Source of the DNA: Butyrivibrio sp. AE3004
Lineage (GTDB): Bacteria > Bacillota > Clostridia > Lachnospirales > Lachnospiraceae
DNA: 32,339 bases
Reading direction: 5' to 3'
Assembly: GCF_000703165.1 (NCBI RefSeq)
Contig: NZ_JNLQ01000005.1
Location: 1-32,339, forward strand
The notes under the pieces are model-generated. The model did no database searches and was not told the origin of the DNA. It saw nothing but the letters and a program-made list of their open reading frames with translations. The position numbers and the translations under genes are program-made. This document shows, piece by piece, positions 8,778 through 17,698 of the stretch. Every line of letters begins with the position of its first letter. Positions within the stretch are counted from its first letter, which is position 1.

Positions 8778-9536
8778 TTATGCTATGGCATATTCAGGTT
8801 CAAACTTTCTAATCTTTGCTAGGTTTTTTTCATAACGCTCTTGATTGAGTTTTTTAATCCCATCTGATACAGGATACACCTCAGATATATACATGATGTT
8901 AGTCGCTATCTTCCAAAGAGTAAGTTTGATTTTGTTGAACTCGTCATCGTCCGGAAAAATCTCATCGATAGAATCACCGCAGATATTAACCATGGACTGG
9001 ACACTTGCCTTGAAATGCCATTCCGGCGTTGAGTCATCTGACGGAGTAATGTCAGGGAAAGCGATATCCATAAGCTTACGTGACTCTGATACCATAATGG
9101 GGAATGTATAAGATATAAGTTCACGAAGAGCATTTCTTTTGTCTTCTTCAATTGGCATCTCAGCAATAACATGACAGGCATCTCTAAAGCATGACTCTAA
9201 ATAGATTGATTCAGAACCTACGCCGTAGTATTGTCTATCCTTTGAACTGTTACAGTAGTGTTGATGATATACAGCCATATGATCATAAGGAGATTTTTCT
9301 ACAATCTTTGTAAAGAGTTCTTCTGCTTCCGCAAATTTGCCTTCCTTTTCTTTTCTGTATGCCAGCACCCTTAAATTGTTTACACTGTCAGAATCGTCAA
9401 GCTTGACTGAACCTTCAACGATAAGTTTCTTTGCTTCCTCAGGTGAATACTTTGTTCCACAACTCTGGCAGACAAATAATCCGTCCTGTTTAACTACGTC
9501 TGGACTTCCACACATTTCACAGCTAATCTTCTTCAT
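8778..9536 (-). CDS. Zinc-ribbon protein with TPR-like helical region
   Basis: The 252-residue protein begins with a zinc ribbon, CEMC at residues 6-9 and CQSC at 23-26, followed by KYSPEEAKKL. This N-terminal module is common in Firmicute proteins annotated as TPR or zinc-ribbon proteins. Residues 55-90 (KEGKFAEAEELFTKIVEKSPYD) look like one TPR hairpin; the rest is helical with no catalytic motif. Its ATG overlaps the stop of the upstream lipoprotein gene (ATGA, 9533-9536), and GGAGG lies 12 bases upstream, so the pair is translationally coupled. Molecular function is unknown. Confidence 0.7.
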   Translation of the reverse strand: MKKISCEMCGSPDVVKQDGLFVCQSCGTKYSPEEAKKLIVEGSVKLDDSDSVNNLRVLAYRKEKEGKFAEAEELFTKIVEKSPYDHMAVYHQHYCNSSKDRQYYGVGSESIYLESCFRDACHVIAEMPIEEDKRNALRELISYTFPIMVSESRKLMDIAFPDITPSDDSTPEWHFKASVQSMVNICGDSIDEIFPDDDEFNKIKLTLWKIATNIMYISEVYPVSDGIKKLNQERYEKNLAKIRKFEPEYAIA

Positions 9537-9745
9537 GATGCAGATGCCTCCTTATCACAGCTTTTAGCAAATTCTTCAAGCTCGGAAAGGCTCTGGCTGA
9601 ATTCATCCTTATAATCCATATAACGGCTACGCATAGCATAGTAGCCATTCTTGTCTTTATTTTTTGCGGTTGCCTCGGCTTCGTTGCATCCTGCAATGAC
9701 CATAAGGCATACAATGATGATAATTCCTAAAACTATAAATATCAT
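9533..9745 (-). CDS. Small lipoprotein
   Basis: The 70-residue product has a hydrophobic N-terminus, IFIVLGIIIIVCLMVIAGC, ending in a lipobox-like IAGC, so Cys20 would be lipidated and the remaining 50 charged residues exposed outside the membrane. It is coupled by a 4-base overlap to the zinc-ribbon gene, suggesting the two work together or share regulation. A purine-rich AAGAAAG precedes the ATG. The family was not recognised. Confidence 0.65.
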   Translation of the reverse strand: MIFIVLGIIIIVCLMVIAGCNEAEATAKNKDKNGYYAMRSRYMDYKDEFSQSLSELEEFAKSCDKEASAS

Positions 9746-9815
9746 TTTTTCTTTCTTCTTTCTTTTTTCTTTCCTTTTTAATATGTCTACTCGTGACTAT
9801 CACGGTAGAACTCTA

Positions 9816-9965
9816 TTATATCATCCCTAGTGCAGACTTTTTAGATAGTTTCTTCGTAGCAATGGTTTCTCTCAATGCTCCAATGATATTTTGTACATGG
9901 GTATCTCCATCTGATACTGCTTCAAGAAATGGACGGAAAAACTCGACAAATTTTGGAAGCGCCAT
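9816..9965 (-). pseudogene. Truncated Mrr N-terminal-like small protein
   Basis: A 49-residue frame begins MALPKFVEFFRPFLEAVSDG with AAAGGAG seven bases before ATG, five bases after the restriction-modification gene. The first 35 residues strongly resemble the N-terminal winged helix of Mrr-type restriction proteins (MALPKF...FRPfLEaL.DG). The frame stops before any nuclease domain. Either an Mrr gene was truncated by deletion, or a short winged-helix protein is retained downstream of the modification enzyme. The good ribosome site means it may still be translated. Confidence 0.6.
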
Positions 9966-9970
9966 AATGA

Positions 9971-12769
9971 TTACTCCTTTGTTAGTTCCTGATACATCTT
10001 CATCAGTGCTGCTACGCAGTCTGCTTCAGATGTATCTTTAATTGAAAAACCATAAGCCTGCATAACCGCTTTATCATTGGCAGTATGAGCTTTTTGTAAT
10101 TCTGGTGGCATTGTAAGTGGATCATACAAATCTGCAAGTGTGCTATTTGGATATGCATTTCTAATATTTAATATCACTTGTGCGGTTTCAGTAATTTTTT
10201 GTTTTTGAGCTTCTGATGGAGTTGGCCAAGGAAAATTATTATACACTATTGTATTTGAGTATTGGTAACTTGGACCATAATATCCACATGTAGCTCTCAT
10301 CCATGCCATATGAACATTGGATGTTATAATGCCAAAATGATACAGGCTTGCATCTGGAATCATAAATAGTTTGTCACCAGGGATAATTTCTCGTGACAAG
10401 TATTCGATTGGTACATATCTTCTCTTTGAAGATGACACTTTAGGAATTGCAATATAATCTGTTTTGCATTCTCTTACTTCGTCAAATAACATAGGTGTTT
10501 CTGCTTTTTTCCTTGTCGCAGCTTTGGGGCTTTTAAGGCGATACTGTTTAACATTTTCCACTCGTTCTAGTACTTTTTTACAAGTTCGTAATTTTGATGG
10601 ATCAGTATTAACTAGCCATAGACAATATCGAGGAGTTCTATCTATGAAATCTTTTCCCATCATATAAGGGCGCAAAAACTCCTCTGCCTGAGGTTCAGCG
10701 GCAAGTAAAGCGGTTCGCTCTTCGGATGTTAATATCAGGAAACCACCCTCTGTTGGTTTTCCACCATTTAACATTTCTGGAACATCAAATAATGGTTTAG
10801 AGCGTTTATTTATGAAGACATCATCAGCACTTACTAAATATGCATTTATGTGTTTAACCAATATTTTCTCATTTTCTGAAGTAAATAAATAACAAGGAAT
10901 TTCTTTATATGAAAAACCAACAATAACTACATAAACAGTTGCGGTACCCGATGCTTCTGATTCCCATTTAAAAAATTCATATGCATAATTAATATGGATT
11001 CCCATTTCAAATAATGGCTTCCATAGCGGAACGACTTGTTGTCCTTGACATATGGAATCAGTTGCAACAAAAGCTGCCTTTATAGATGTGTTTTTCATGT
11101 AGATTGCAGCTTTCATGAACCAACACGCAACATAGTCAAGAACTCCACCATTTTTACCAAATAATAGCTGCTTGTCTTCTTTCTGCGCAGAGTTTTGCAT
11201 TCCCTTTGATGAAGCATCTCCAGCACTAACTCTTCCACTGTTTGCAACAAACGGTGGATTACCCATAATATAAGACAATTTGCTCGGTGCGATAATAGAC
11301 TCCCAATCAATTCTAATTGCATTTCCTTCATGAATATTTGCATTTGTTTTTAGAGGAAGGAAATCTAGGTGCATGAGTAGAATATCTTCCGTTTCTTTCA
11401 TCATCTGAGACTCCGCAATCCATAATGCTGTTTTTGCTACAGTAACTGCAAAGTCATTAATTTCTATTCCATAAAACTGGTCGATACCTACTTTTATAGG
11501 ACTGAAATCTTCGTCAAATACAAATTGCATCTGACCGCCTTTTAAAGTTTGTACCACCTCATTTTCTAAGCGTCTTATGGAGATATAGGTTTCTGTTAAA
11601 AAGTTTCCAGATCCACAGGCAGGATCAAGCCATGTTAAGCTTGCAAGCTTATTCTGAAAAGCTTTGAGTTTTGGATTTCTGGACTTTGGCACCTGTATTT
11701 CTTTTATTTCTTTAAGCTCAGACTTGAGATCATCTAAGAAAAGTGGGTCTATAACCTTATGAATATTTTCAATAGATGTATAGTGCATACCACCAGAGCG
11801 TCTGGTATCAGGATTCAACGTAGATTCAAATACAGCTCCAAAAATTGTAGGGCTTATCATAGACCAGTCAAATCCCTCACTTGCTTTTTCAAGCAATATA
11901 TCTCTGATTTCATCTGTAAAATTTGGTATTTCTATATCTGTATCTGCAAAAAGTCCACCATTAACATATGGAAATTTTGACAAATCACTTATATCATAAG
12001 GATCTCGTTCACTCTCTGGGGTATCTAAAATTTTGAAAAGTTCTTTAAGCGCTTTTCTCATATCCTTCGTTTCAAATTGCTCCATGTAGTCATGGAACAT
12101 GTGCCCATTTTCCCCAAAGATATGAGCATCTTCTGCATAAAGGCAGAAAACAAGCCTTACACAGAGCATATTAAGACTCTTAAGACTTTCTTCGCTTTCG
12201 GGATTAATATATTGTTTCAAAAGCGCATCATAAATAAGACCAACAAATTCTCCTGCTTTTACGGATACTTCCATTTCCTGACTTATCTTCTGCTGCTTCT
12301 GATTTATCAAAAATTCAAAAAGACTATATTTAGTCGGAATTTCAGCTAGAGTTATCTTTGTGGGCTCAGGCACTCTTGTATCCATGTCATATACCCATAT
12401 CTCAGCAAAATTGGATAATATTATCCATTTTGCCTTTTCACTAACGGGCAGAGAATTATCGTACATCTTTGCCTGCTCATAGGGAGTCATACCGTTATGT
12501 CCCTGCTGAGGTTTTGATAAATCTATGTTAAGACTCTTCTGCTCTATTAAAACTCTTGTTTCCGGAATGTATGCATCAATTCTTTTTGTGTTTCCGTCTG
12601 GACCGACAACTTTTTTCTGAAAATCAATCCTATCGGTAACATGGTCAACTCCCATTATATCTTGCAGAAAATCTATCCAATAAGATCTATCGTCTTCATC
12701 TTCTTTGCCTCTATTAACCCATTTCTGATAAAACTGTCTGGCAGCCTCTCTTCTTTCTGCATCAGTCAT
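9971..12769 (-). CDS. Type IIG restriction-modification enzyme, MmeI-like
   Basis: This 932-residue protein matches the size and order of MmeI-type enzymes, which cut and methylate DNA with one polypeptide. An N-terminal nuclease site of the PD-(D/E)XK kind is visible as D65 with IEQK (E76, K78). A helical linker follows, then a gamma-class N6-adenine methyltransferase with motif I LDPACGSGNFL (381-391) and motif IV NPPF (504-507), and finally a target-recognition region of about 250 residues. All key residues are present, so both activities may be intact. An XRE-type regulator lies 26 bases upstream on the same strand, as is common for restriction-modification control genes. On a plasmid such a system also favours retention. 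The recognition site cannot be read from sequence alone. Confidence 0.88.
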   Translation of the reverse strand: MTDAERREAARQFYQKWVNRGKEDEDDRSYWIDFLQDIMGVDHVTDRIDFQKKVVGPDGNTKRIDAYIPETRVLIEQKSLNIDLSKPQQGHNGMTPYEQAKMYDNSLPVSEKAKWIILSNFAEIWVYDMDTRVPEPTKITLAEIPTKYSLFEFLINQKQQKISQEMEVSVKAGEFVGLIYDALLKQYINPESEESLKSLNMLCVRLVFCLYAEDAHIFGENGHMFHDYMEQFETKDMRKALKELFKILDTPESERDPYDISDLSKFPYVNGGLFADTDIEIPNFTDEIRDILLEKASEGFDWSMISPTIFGAVFESTLNPDTRRSGGMHYTSIENIHKVIDPLFLDDLKSELKEIKEIQVPKSRNPKLKAFQNKLASLTWLDPACGSGNFLTETYISIRRLENEVVQTLKGGQMQFVFDEDFSPIKVGIDQFYGIEINDFAVTVAKTALWIAESQMMKETEDILLMHLDFLPLKTNANIHEGNAIRIDWESIIAPSKLSYIMGNPPFVANSGRVSAGDASSKGMQNSAQKEDKQLLFGKNGGVLDYVACWFMKAAIYMKNTSIKAAFVATDSICQGQQVVPLWKPLFEMGIHINYAYEFFKWESEASGTATVYVVIVGFSYKEIPCYLFTSENEKILVKHINAYLVSADDVFINKRSKPLFDVPEMLNGGKPTEGGFLILTSEERTALLAAEPQAEEFLRPYMMGKDFIDRTPRYCLWLVNTDPSKLRTCKKVLERVENVKQYRLKSPKAATRKKAETPMLFDEVRECKTDYIAIPKVSSSKRRYVPIEYLSREIIPGDKLFMIPDASLYHFGIITSNVHMAWMRATCGYYGPSYQYSNTIVYNNFPWPTPSEAQKQKITETAQVILNIRNAYPNSTLADLYDPLTMPPELQKAHTANDKAVMQAYGFSIKDTSEADCVAALMKMYQELTKE

Positions 12770-12795
12770 TTGTTTTTATCTCCGTTCTCAGATAT

Positions 12796-13005
12796 TTAGA
12801 ATTGTTCGTGTGTATCTCTGAGCTCAAAGCTCATGTGCAGATCACAGTTCAATGCTTCTGCTACATTTCTTAGTTGCTCTTCCGACCAGTTATCCTTTTT
12901 CAGAAGCGCGTATACATTTTGGCTTGAGCACCCCAGAGCTTCAGCCAGTTCTTTTCCGTTCATGTTTCTTTTAACCATGACCAACTTTATAGTTTCGCTC
13001 ATCAT
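12796..13005 (-). CDS. Small XRE-family HTH regulator
   Basis: The 69-residue protein is a compact helix-turn-helix domain, MNGKELAEALGCSSQNVYALL, as in Cro/C-protein-like repressors. It lies between the par region and the type IIG gene and is read in the same direction, with GAGG nine bases before ATG. A role as controller of the restriction-modification gene is likely from position and size but not proven. The adjacent 11-bp repeats lie just upstream and could influence its transcription. Confidence 0.75.
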   Translation of the reverse strand: MMSETIKLVMVKRNMNGKELAEALGCSSQNVYALLKKDNWSEEQLRNVAEALNCDLHMSFELRDTHEQF

Positions 13006-13021
13006 AATGATTTACCTCACT

Positions 13022-13131
13022 GTTATTTACTATTTAATTACAGGTTATTTACATGTAGAAAACATGTTATTCAATAGTAATTAACTATATTTTTACTATT
13101 AAATAACTATTAAAAAACCATTAAATTACTC
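13022..13131 (+). repeat. 11-bp phased repeat array A (10 units)
   Basis: Ten consecutive 11-base units in perfect register, beginning GTTATTTACTA, TTTAATTACAG, GTTATTTACAT and ending TTAAATTACTC. Consensus is about GTTAWTTACTA; the T-rich first half and the AC near the end recur each turn. The array lies between the regulator gene and the par partner gene and overlaps the last six bases of the latter. Candidate centromere (parS/parC-like) or operator. Confidence 0.8.
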
Positions 13132-13485
13132 AACTGTTCTATGATTTTCAATATACTCAAATGCTGCTTTTTCCATGAACTTAGCAAATGACAGGTCGTT
13201 ATCTCTGGCAGCTTCAAGGAATGTAGAATAATCATCTTCCTTAAGGGTTAAAGTATATTGTTTTCTACTTTTTAGGCCTTTTTCTTTATTTGTTGGTCGT
13301 CCGCCTTTGTTTTTCTCAGGCTTTACTTCTTTTACAACGATGGATTCTTTTTTTGGTGGTTCTTTCTTTTGAACTGTTACTTCTGCTTTTTCAGAAGTTT
13401 TTTTCTCTTCTTTTTTTGCAGCAACATCTTTGAGCTGAGCCTGCTCTTTTTCGATGCCTGCTTTTAACAACTTGTTTACTCCCAT
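13126..13485 (-). CDS. Small ParB-like partition partner (probable ribbon-helix-helix)
   Basis: The 119-residue product has a lysine/glutamate-rich disordered N-terminal half, a GGRPTNKEKG patch resembling an AT-hook, and a C-terminal segment RKQYTLTLKEDDYSTFLEAA followed by two helices. The last part fits a ribbon-helix-helix (CopG/Arc-like) DNA-binding domain. A small RHH partner immediately downstream of parA (3-base gap, AGGAG before ATG) is typical of type Ib plasmid partition operons. Flanking 11-bp arrays are its likely binding sites, and their position would give autoregulation. The assignment rests on context plus a weak domain resemblance. Confidence 0.65.
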   Translation of the reverse strand: MGVNKLLKAGIEKEQAQLKDVAAKKEEKKTSEKAEVTVQKKEPPKKESIVVKEVKPEKNKGGRPTNKEKGLKSRKQYTLTLKEDDYSTFLEAARDNDLSFAKFMEKAAFEYIENHRTVE

Positions 13486-13488
13486 AGG

Positions 13489-14259
13489 TTACTCTCCTAT
13501 TCTCTTAAGCAGTTCATCAATAAATTCATCATAGTCTTTTGTTACCGGAGCTTTTGGTGCGTATTCAAAAAGATCCATTTTTACGATCTGACTTTCCTGG
13601 ACAACAGTTGCCTGTCTGATGCGGCTATTAAATACGGAAGTATCCAACAGTTCAGCAGCTGTTACTACACTGTCTTCAAGTAATTTTGCCACATTGGTTC
13701 TATCTGTATATCTTGTGAGCAGTATTCCGGCAACCGGAATGTCTTTTTCTGCCTCTTCTGATACTTCTGATAAGGTCTTCTTCAAGAGTCTTATAGCCTT
13801 CAGTGAGAATGAATCTGCGGCCATAGGAGTCACGATATAATCACTTATCATAAAGGCATTTAATGACAGGAATCCAAGATTTGGAGGAGTATCAAGGATT
13901 ATGTAATCATAGTTTTCCTTTATTCCCTTTATTGCTTTTGCAAGAAGCTTAAGGCTGCCTGCACGTTTAAAGAATTCCATGTCCGCGCTGCAGAGTTCGA
14001 AATCACCTAATACAAGGTCAAGTCCGTCCTTTATTGATACTTTTAAATCATCGATTGAAGTACCTTTGTCATACAGTGTGTACAGGCTGGGAGTTCCCTC
14101 TTCAGGTTCATCCAGAAAACACATGGTAAGGTTCATCTGAGGATCGCTGTCGATCATAAGAACCTTGTAGCCGCGTTTATGAAGACCTGCAGCAAGTGTG
14201 GCAGCTGTTGTTGTTTTTGCAACACCGCCTTTGATGTTTGATACAGATAATACTTTCAA
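13489..14259 (-). CDS. parA: ParA partition ATPase
   Basis: The protein begins KVLSVSNIKGGVAKTTTAAT, with a deviant Walker A KGGVAKTT at residues 10-17, and has a Walker A'-type YIILDTPPNLG, the signature of ParA/Soj ATPases. At 256 residues it lacks the N-terminal HTH extension of type Ia ParA, which places it in the type Ib/Soj group. The preferred start is the TTG at 14259, seven bases after AAGGAG; an earlier TTG at 14280 would overlap that ribosome site. It forms an operon with the small DNA-binding partner and is preceded by repeat array B, where its promoter must lie. Confidence 0.92.
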   Translation of the reverse strand: MKVLSVSNIKGGVAKTTTAATLAAGLHKRGYKVLMIDSDPQMNLTMCFLDEPEEGTPSLYTLYDKGTSIDDLKVSIKDGLDLVLGDFELCSADMEFFKRAGSLKLLAKAIKGIKENYDYIILDTPPNLGFLSLNAFMISDYIVTPMAADSFSLKAIRLLKKTLSEVSEEAEKDIPVAGILLTRYTDRTNVAKLLEDSVVTAAELLDTSVFNSRIRQATVVQESQIVKMDLFEYAPKAPVTKDYDEFIDELLKRIGE

Positions 14260-14283
14260 GATAGTTCTCCTTTCCAACAAAAG

Positions 14284-14404
14284 GTTATTTACTTGTTAAA
14301 TACTATTAAATAACTAGTATAAAAATTGTTTTTTACATGTTATTTAATCGTTAATAACTATTTTTTAAATATTTAATTACTAGTATTATACAAGTAAACA
14401 ATTT
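14284..14404 (+). repeat. 11-bp phased repeat array B (11 units)
   Basis: Eleven consecutive units in exact 11-base register: first GTTATTTACTT, then GTTAAATACTA, TTAAATAACTA, GTATAAAAATT, GTTTTTTACAT, GTTATTTAATC, GTTAATAACTA and so on to GTAAACAATTT. Same consensus and orientation as array A. It begins 24 bases upstream of the parA start and must contain or overlap the parA promoter. Confidence 0.85.
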
Positions 14405-14772
14405 AAATATCAACAAATTATTAGAAAAAACAATCATTTATTTGTATTTATCTATTGATTTATGCATGGAATTGAAATAGAATTATCTAAGAGAAAAGAA
14501 TAAAGAAAAAAGAGCCTCGTCGGCAAACGAAACTCTTTTTATAGTTATAATTAGTTGTTTGGAAACGGCAATTTCCGGATAGCTCAGGTATCTCACACAT
14601 ACCATTGCAGGCACAACCACCGAAGTGAAAAGCCTTTTCTTAGGCTTATTATATGCTTTTTTATATACTTTATCAATACTTTGTGCGTTTTTGTCTTGAC
14701 TTTTTTGCATTATTTTGGTCTGTGGAGAATACTTCACAGACTATTTTTTTGCAGAAAGGAGGACAATCGCAT
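14405..14772 (+). other. Leader and intergenic region upstream of rep with several hairpins
   Basis: This gap holds AT-rich DNA adjoining array B; a stem AAAAGAG/CTCTTTT with an inner TCGT/ACGA pairing at about 14506-14540, usable as a terminator in both directions; small hairpins GGAAA/TTTCC (near 14561) and GGTAT/ATACC around CTCACAC (near 14587-14604); and AAGCC/GGCTT near 14635-14652. A TTGACT at 14696-14701 could be a -35 box, but no convincing -10 follows. AAAGGAGG precedes the rep start. Together with the array this is a candidate origin region. Confidence 0.45.
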
Positions 14773-16368
14773 ATGCCATTACCACAGCAGTACTGGTGGT
14801 CGGAACAGGATGAACAGAAGCAGTTCCTTGAAGTCCTCCAGCATGACAGAAAGAACGGAAATGTGATCCGCTTGACATTGGGGCAGGAAGATAATCCTGA
14901 ACCTCGTCATTTTGCGAGCAAAGACCTGAAGAAGGTCATGTATACAGGTACAAATAAAAATGCCTATGTATCCCTTAATTCATTTAAAGGATATAAAAGA
15001 AAGGCAGATCAGATATGGAATTACTCAGGCATATATATAGATCTGGATGGTCATGATTTCTCTGATACCGAGCTCTTTAAGGCAATATCAAGGACTAAAG
15101 ACCGTATAGGAAAAGCAGTTGATGACAAAAAGATTCTTATGCCAACTATGATGACTTCCACTGGTCGTGGTCTTGGTATCTATTATATTTTTGAGCGGTC
15201 TATTGCAAACGTAGATGCATCCAGTAAGGCAATACGCTTTATGGATGATATTAAAAAGCTCCTTATCAGAAAGTATTCTGAAATCCTGTCTGGTAAAGGG
15301 CTTCTTGAAGTTGATGTTAAGGTACAGGATCCGGCACGTGTAGTGCGTATGCCGGGCACATATAACATCAAGGCAAGAAGGAACTGCAGCCTTCTTTTTG
15401 TCGGAAGGGACAAGGCTGATAAGATATTGTATTACAGTCTCAACGATATTGTAAAAGGCAATCATCTTGAAGATTATTTTGAAAAGCGCAGGGAATCGAG
15501 AGAGGAGATGCGCAAGAAGAAAGTAGTGTACATTGATGCCTACAGACTTCCTTTTCTAACGCTCAGGATGCAGAAGCTCAAAAGTCTTCAGGAATTGAGG
15601 GAATATGACTGCCATGGATTTCGTGAGTACATGTGTTTTATATATTACAATGCTGCTGTCCAGGTATACGGTCATGATGAAGGTATTGAAAGTCTGAGAT
15701 CCTTTAATGATGCTTTCAATGAACAAATCGCAGATAAAGAGATAGAACATATTATAAAGGTGGTTGAAAGTAATAAGCCGTCATATGGAAATTATGAAGG
15801 CTATTACAAGCTGCCCGATAATTATATTCTGGAAACGCTTGAGATTACGGAAGAAGAAAACAAAGTCTGCCGGTTCGGACAGTCGAAAAGACAGATCGAA
15901 AATGAACAGAAGAAGGCAAAGCATAAAGCAGAAAAGCTGAAGCGTAATAATGAAATACTGGATTATATAATTGCTAATCCGGATGTTAAGTATGATGACA
16001 TAGCTTCTTCTTTTGGCGTCAGCGAAAAGACCGTCCGTAGAATTGCAAATGCCAATAATGTATACAGGCACAAGGCATATGAAAACAGGGTGGCTGATAA
16101 TGCTCCTGACAGAAGCGGTCAAAATTTTACCGAGAGTCTTGTAGGTGTGCCTTCTTTCTCTGCTACGGGTAATCATTTACCTAAATGGACGGTAGAAATA
16201 ACTCAGAGGGAGGATCTGCTTAATGAGTACAGGCGGTTATATACTCCGGTTATTAAGGAATTAAAAGATAGGCGTCAGATTGTAGGTCAGATTTCCTTCC
16301 GGACAGATTTGGATGGGAATATAGTTTTTTATGAATATGGAAAAAGGAAGGAGCCCGAAAGCTCCTGA
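14773..16368 (+). CDS. Plasmid replication protein, AEP-type primase with C-terminal HTH
   Basis: The ATG at 14773 follows AAAGGAGG by ten bases and gives 531 residues. Key segments are IYIDLDGHD (acidic DxD pair at 90 and 92), STGRGLGIYYIF (129-140), an acidic D181, and DPARVVRMPGTYN (186-198). These are the conserved elements of archaeo-eukaryotic primase-like plasmid replication proteins (the RepB/prim-pol group). The middle is helical, and about residues 415-450 (YDDIASSFGVSEKTVRRIANA) form a helix-turn-helix that could bind the origin. It is the only classical Rep candidate. It is divergent from parA across the repeat array. A nearly identical family role is inferred from motifs only. 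Confidence 0.8.
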   Translation: MPLPQQYWWSEQDEQKQFLEVLQHDRKNGNVIRLTLGQEDNPEPRHFASKDLKKVMYTGTNKNAYVSLNSFKGYKRKADQIWNYSGIYIDLDGHDFSDTELFKAISRTKDRIGKAVDDKKILMPTMMTSTGRGLGIYYIFERSIANVDASSKAIRFMDDIKKLLIRKYSEILSGKGLLEVDVKVQDPARVVRMPGTYNIKARRNCSLLFVGRDKADKILYYSLNDIVKGNHLEDYFEKRRESREEMRKKKVVYIDAYRLPFLTLRMQKLKSLQELREYDCHGFREYMCFIYYNAAVQVYGHDEGIESLRSFNDAFNEQIADKEIEHIIKVVESNKPSYGNYEGYYKLPDNYILETLEITEEENKVCRFGQSKRQIENEQKKAKHKAEKLKRNNEILDYIIANPDVKYDDIASSFGVSEKTVRRIANANNVYRHKAYENRVADNAPDRSGQNFTESLVGVPSFSATGNHLPKWTVEITQREDLLNEYRRLYTPVIKELKDRRQIVGQISFRTDLDGNIVFYEYGKRKEPESS

Positions 16369-16373
16369 TGATA

Positions 16374-16399
16374 GTCTATTTTAGAGTAGACGGTTTTTT
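16374..16399 (+). terminator. Terminator of rep
   Basis: GTCTA/TAGAC stem (16374-16378 and 16387-16391) followed by GGTTTTTT. It overlaps the last codons of the convergent CGNR gene. A GGAGC/GCTCC hairpin lies just before it inside rep. Confidence 0.6.
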
Positions 16400-17551
16400 C
16401 CTGTATTTTTTCTGCGCTTCGCTTTTGGCGTGCTTCGTGCAACAGTAGTAGTTTTTGTTTGGATTACGGTTTACACTCTGCAGGAAGTAGTTGTTACATC
16501 CCGGCTTGGCACATTTTGCGAATGTATGCAATTTAAAGTTTATCTGCGCTAATGAAAGCACTATTCCGGACAGAATATCTGAAATGGTGGAATATGATTT
16601 TCCAGAATCAGATAATTTGACTGTTAATTGTATATTAAGGTCATTTATATACGCATTACATAAGTGACCTGCAAAAGAGATTAGTTTATGTTTTGCAGCA
16701 TCGTCGAACTGATCAGACGAAATCAAAGCTGCAGGAGTCCCTTTATTATTAGCGCATACATATTTGTAAAGACAGATAGCATTTATATCCGGATTGTTGT
16801 TACATGCCTCGATGCAGGGGACTATGTTGTATAAGTATGACAACATAGATTCATTATTTGCATATTTGTAACTAGTATCAGATTCCGTAGGAATGGTGAT
16901 ATTTATCATTTTATCCAGTACTGGGTCATTAAATTTTTCTAAGTAGCAGATGTTACCATCTTTATCTACATCCTCATGCTGATGTAATTGATGCATAAGG
17001 ATATCTATTGTGTTCTCATTATATTCAAAGATGTTCTTACTCCAGGTATTTTTTTCGATATTGATGCTATAGGCATCTTCCATGGCGGTTCCATTCAGGA
17101 ATCCCAGAATTTTTATTTTTCCATTTGTTATTAGGTATTTGTATGAAGCGAGTATCTGGTCATAGTCAGGCTCTTTGCTTCCTAATTCTTTTCTTAGCAG
17201 GATTATGTGTTTAAGCGTAAACACAGACGAGAGGAGATCATCGGTGTCATAGTCATACCAAAGGTTATCTGAGGGATAAGGGATCATAAATCCATAGGTT
17301 TTAAATAGCGCTATAAGATCATCTGCCGTATCTGTATTAAGGATAGCGGTAAGAATGTTTTGCTTTTTATCGTTTTCTAATCGAATACCTAATGACTCAT
17401 CAAAGACTACGTTATGTTCAAGAGCAGATGATGGCTTTATTTTTAAAGAATCTTTTTGATCACCAAGATCATCAGTATATATACTGTCTTTCATCGAAAT
17501 TTCATTTTTTAGATACAAGACATTCAGTGATATGTTAGATGACTGTTTCAT
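16376..17551 (-). CDS. CGNR-type zinc-finger protein
   Basis: The 391-residue protein ends with CAKPGCNNYFLQS, then NYYCCTKHAKSEAQKKYRKK, the four-cysteine treble-clef arrangement of CGNR/ABATE-type zinc fingers, which usually bind DNA and act as transcription regulators. The N-terminal 300 residues are poorly conserved and helical, as in that family, but longer than the typical 150-200. ATG 17551 is chosen for the AAGGAG six bases upstream; longer in-frame starts lack one. It is convergent with rep and divergent from the transfer-like operon, so it may regulate the promoter at 17686. Confidence 0.65.
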   Translation of the reverse strand: MKQSSNISLNVLYLKNEISMKDSIYTDDLGDQKDSLKIKPSSALEHNVVFDESLGIRLENDKKQNILTAILNTDTADDLIALFKTYGFMIPYPSDNLWYDYDTDDLLSSVFTLKHIILLRKELGSKEPDYDQILASYKYLITNGKIKILGFLNGTAMEDAYSINIEKNTWSKNIFEYNENTIDILMHQLHQHEDVDKDGNICYLEKFNDPVLDKMINITIPTESDTSYKYANNESMLSYLYNIVPCIEACNNNPDINAICLYKYVCANNKGTPAALISSDQFDDAAKHKLISFAGHLCNAYINDLNIQLTVKLSDSGKSYSTISDILSGIVLSLAQINFKLHTFAKCAKPGCNNYFLQSVNRNPNKNYYCCTKHAKSEAQKKYRKKPSTLK

Positions 17552-17665
17552 ATATAACTCCTTATACATAGATGTCAATTTTATGAATTTATTATACCAC
17601 TGGCAGATTCTAAGCCGCAATAGATATACCACGATGATATATAAATATAGTATTAAAATGGATAT

Positions 17666-17698
17666 AGTGATATGAAAAAGGCAATTTTACATATCACT
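17666..17698. promoter_or_regulatory. Operator-like dyad AGTGATATG / CATATCACT
   Basis: Perfect 9-bp arms at 17666-17674 and 17690-17698. The right arm overlaps the -35 box of the plus-strand promoter, as a repressor site would. It is located between the divergent CGNR gene and the plus-strand operon. Confidence 0.6.

Noticed and set aside
9746..9815. Hairpin CTACTCGTG/CACGGTAG as terminator after the Mrr-N remnant
   Set aside because: The stem is imperfect and the minus strand is followed by A-rich, not T-rich, sequence.
9793..10041. 82-codon plus-strand frame
   Set aside because: Antisense to the end of the restriction-modification gene and the Mrr-N remnant, both of which have better coding evidence.
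12796..14404. Arrays A and B as a CRISPR array
   Set aside because: Units are 11 bases, directly adjoining and degenerate, with no spacers and no cas genes.
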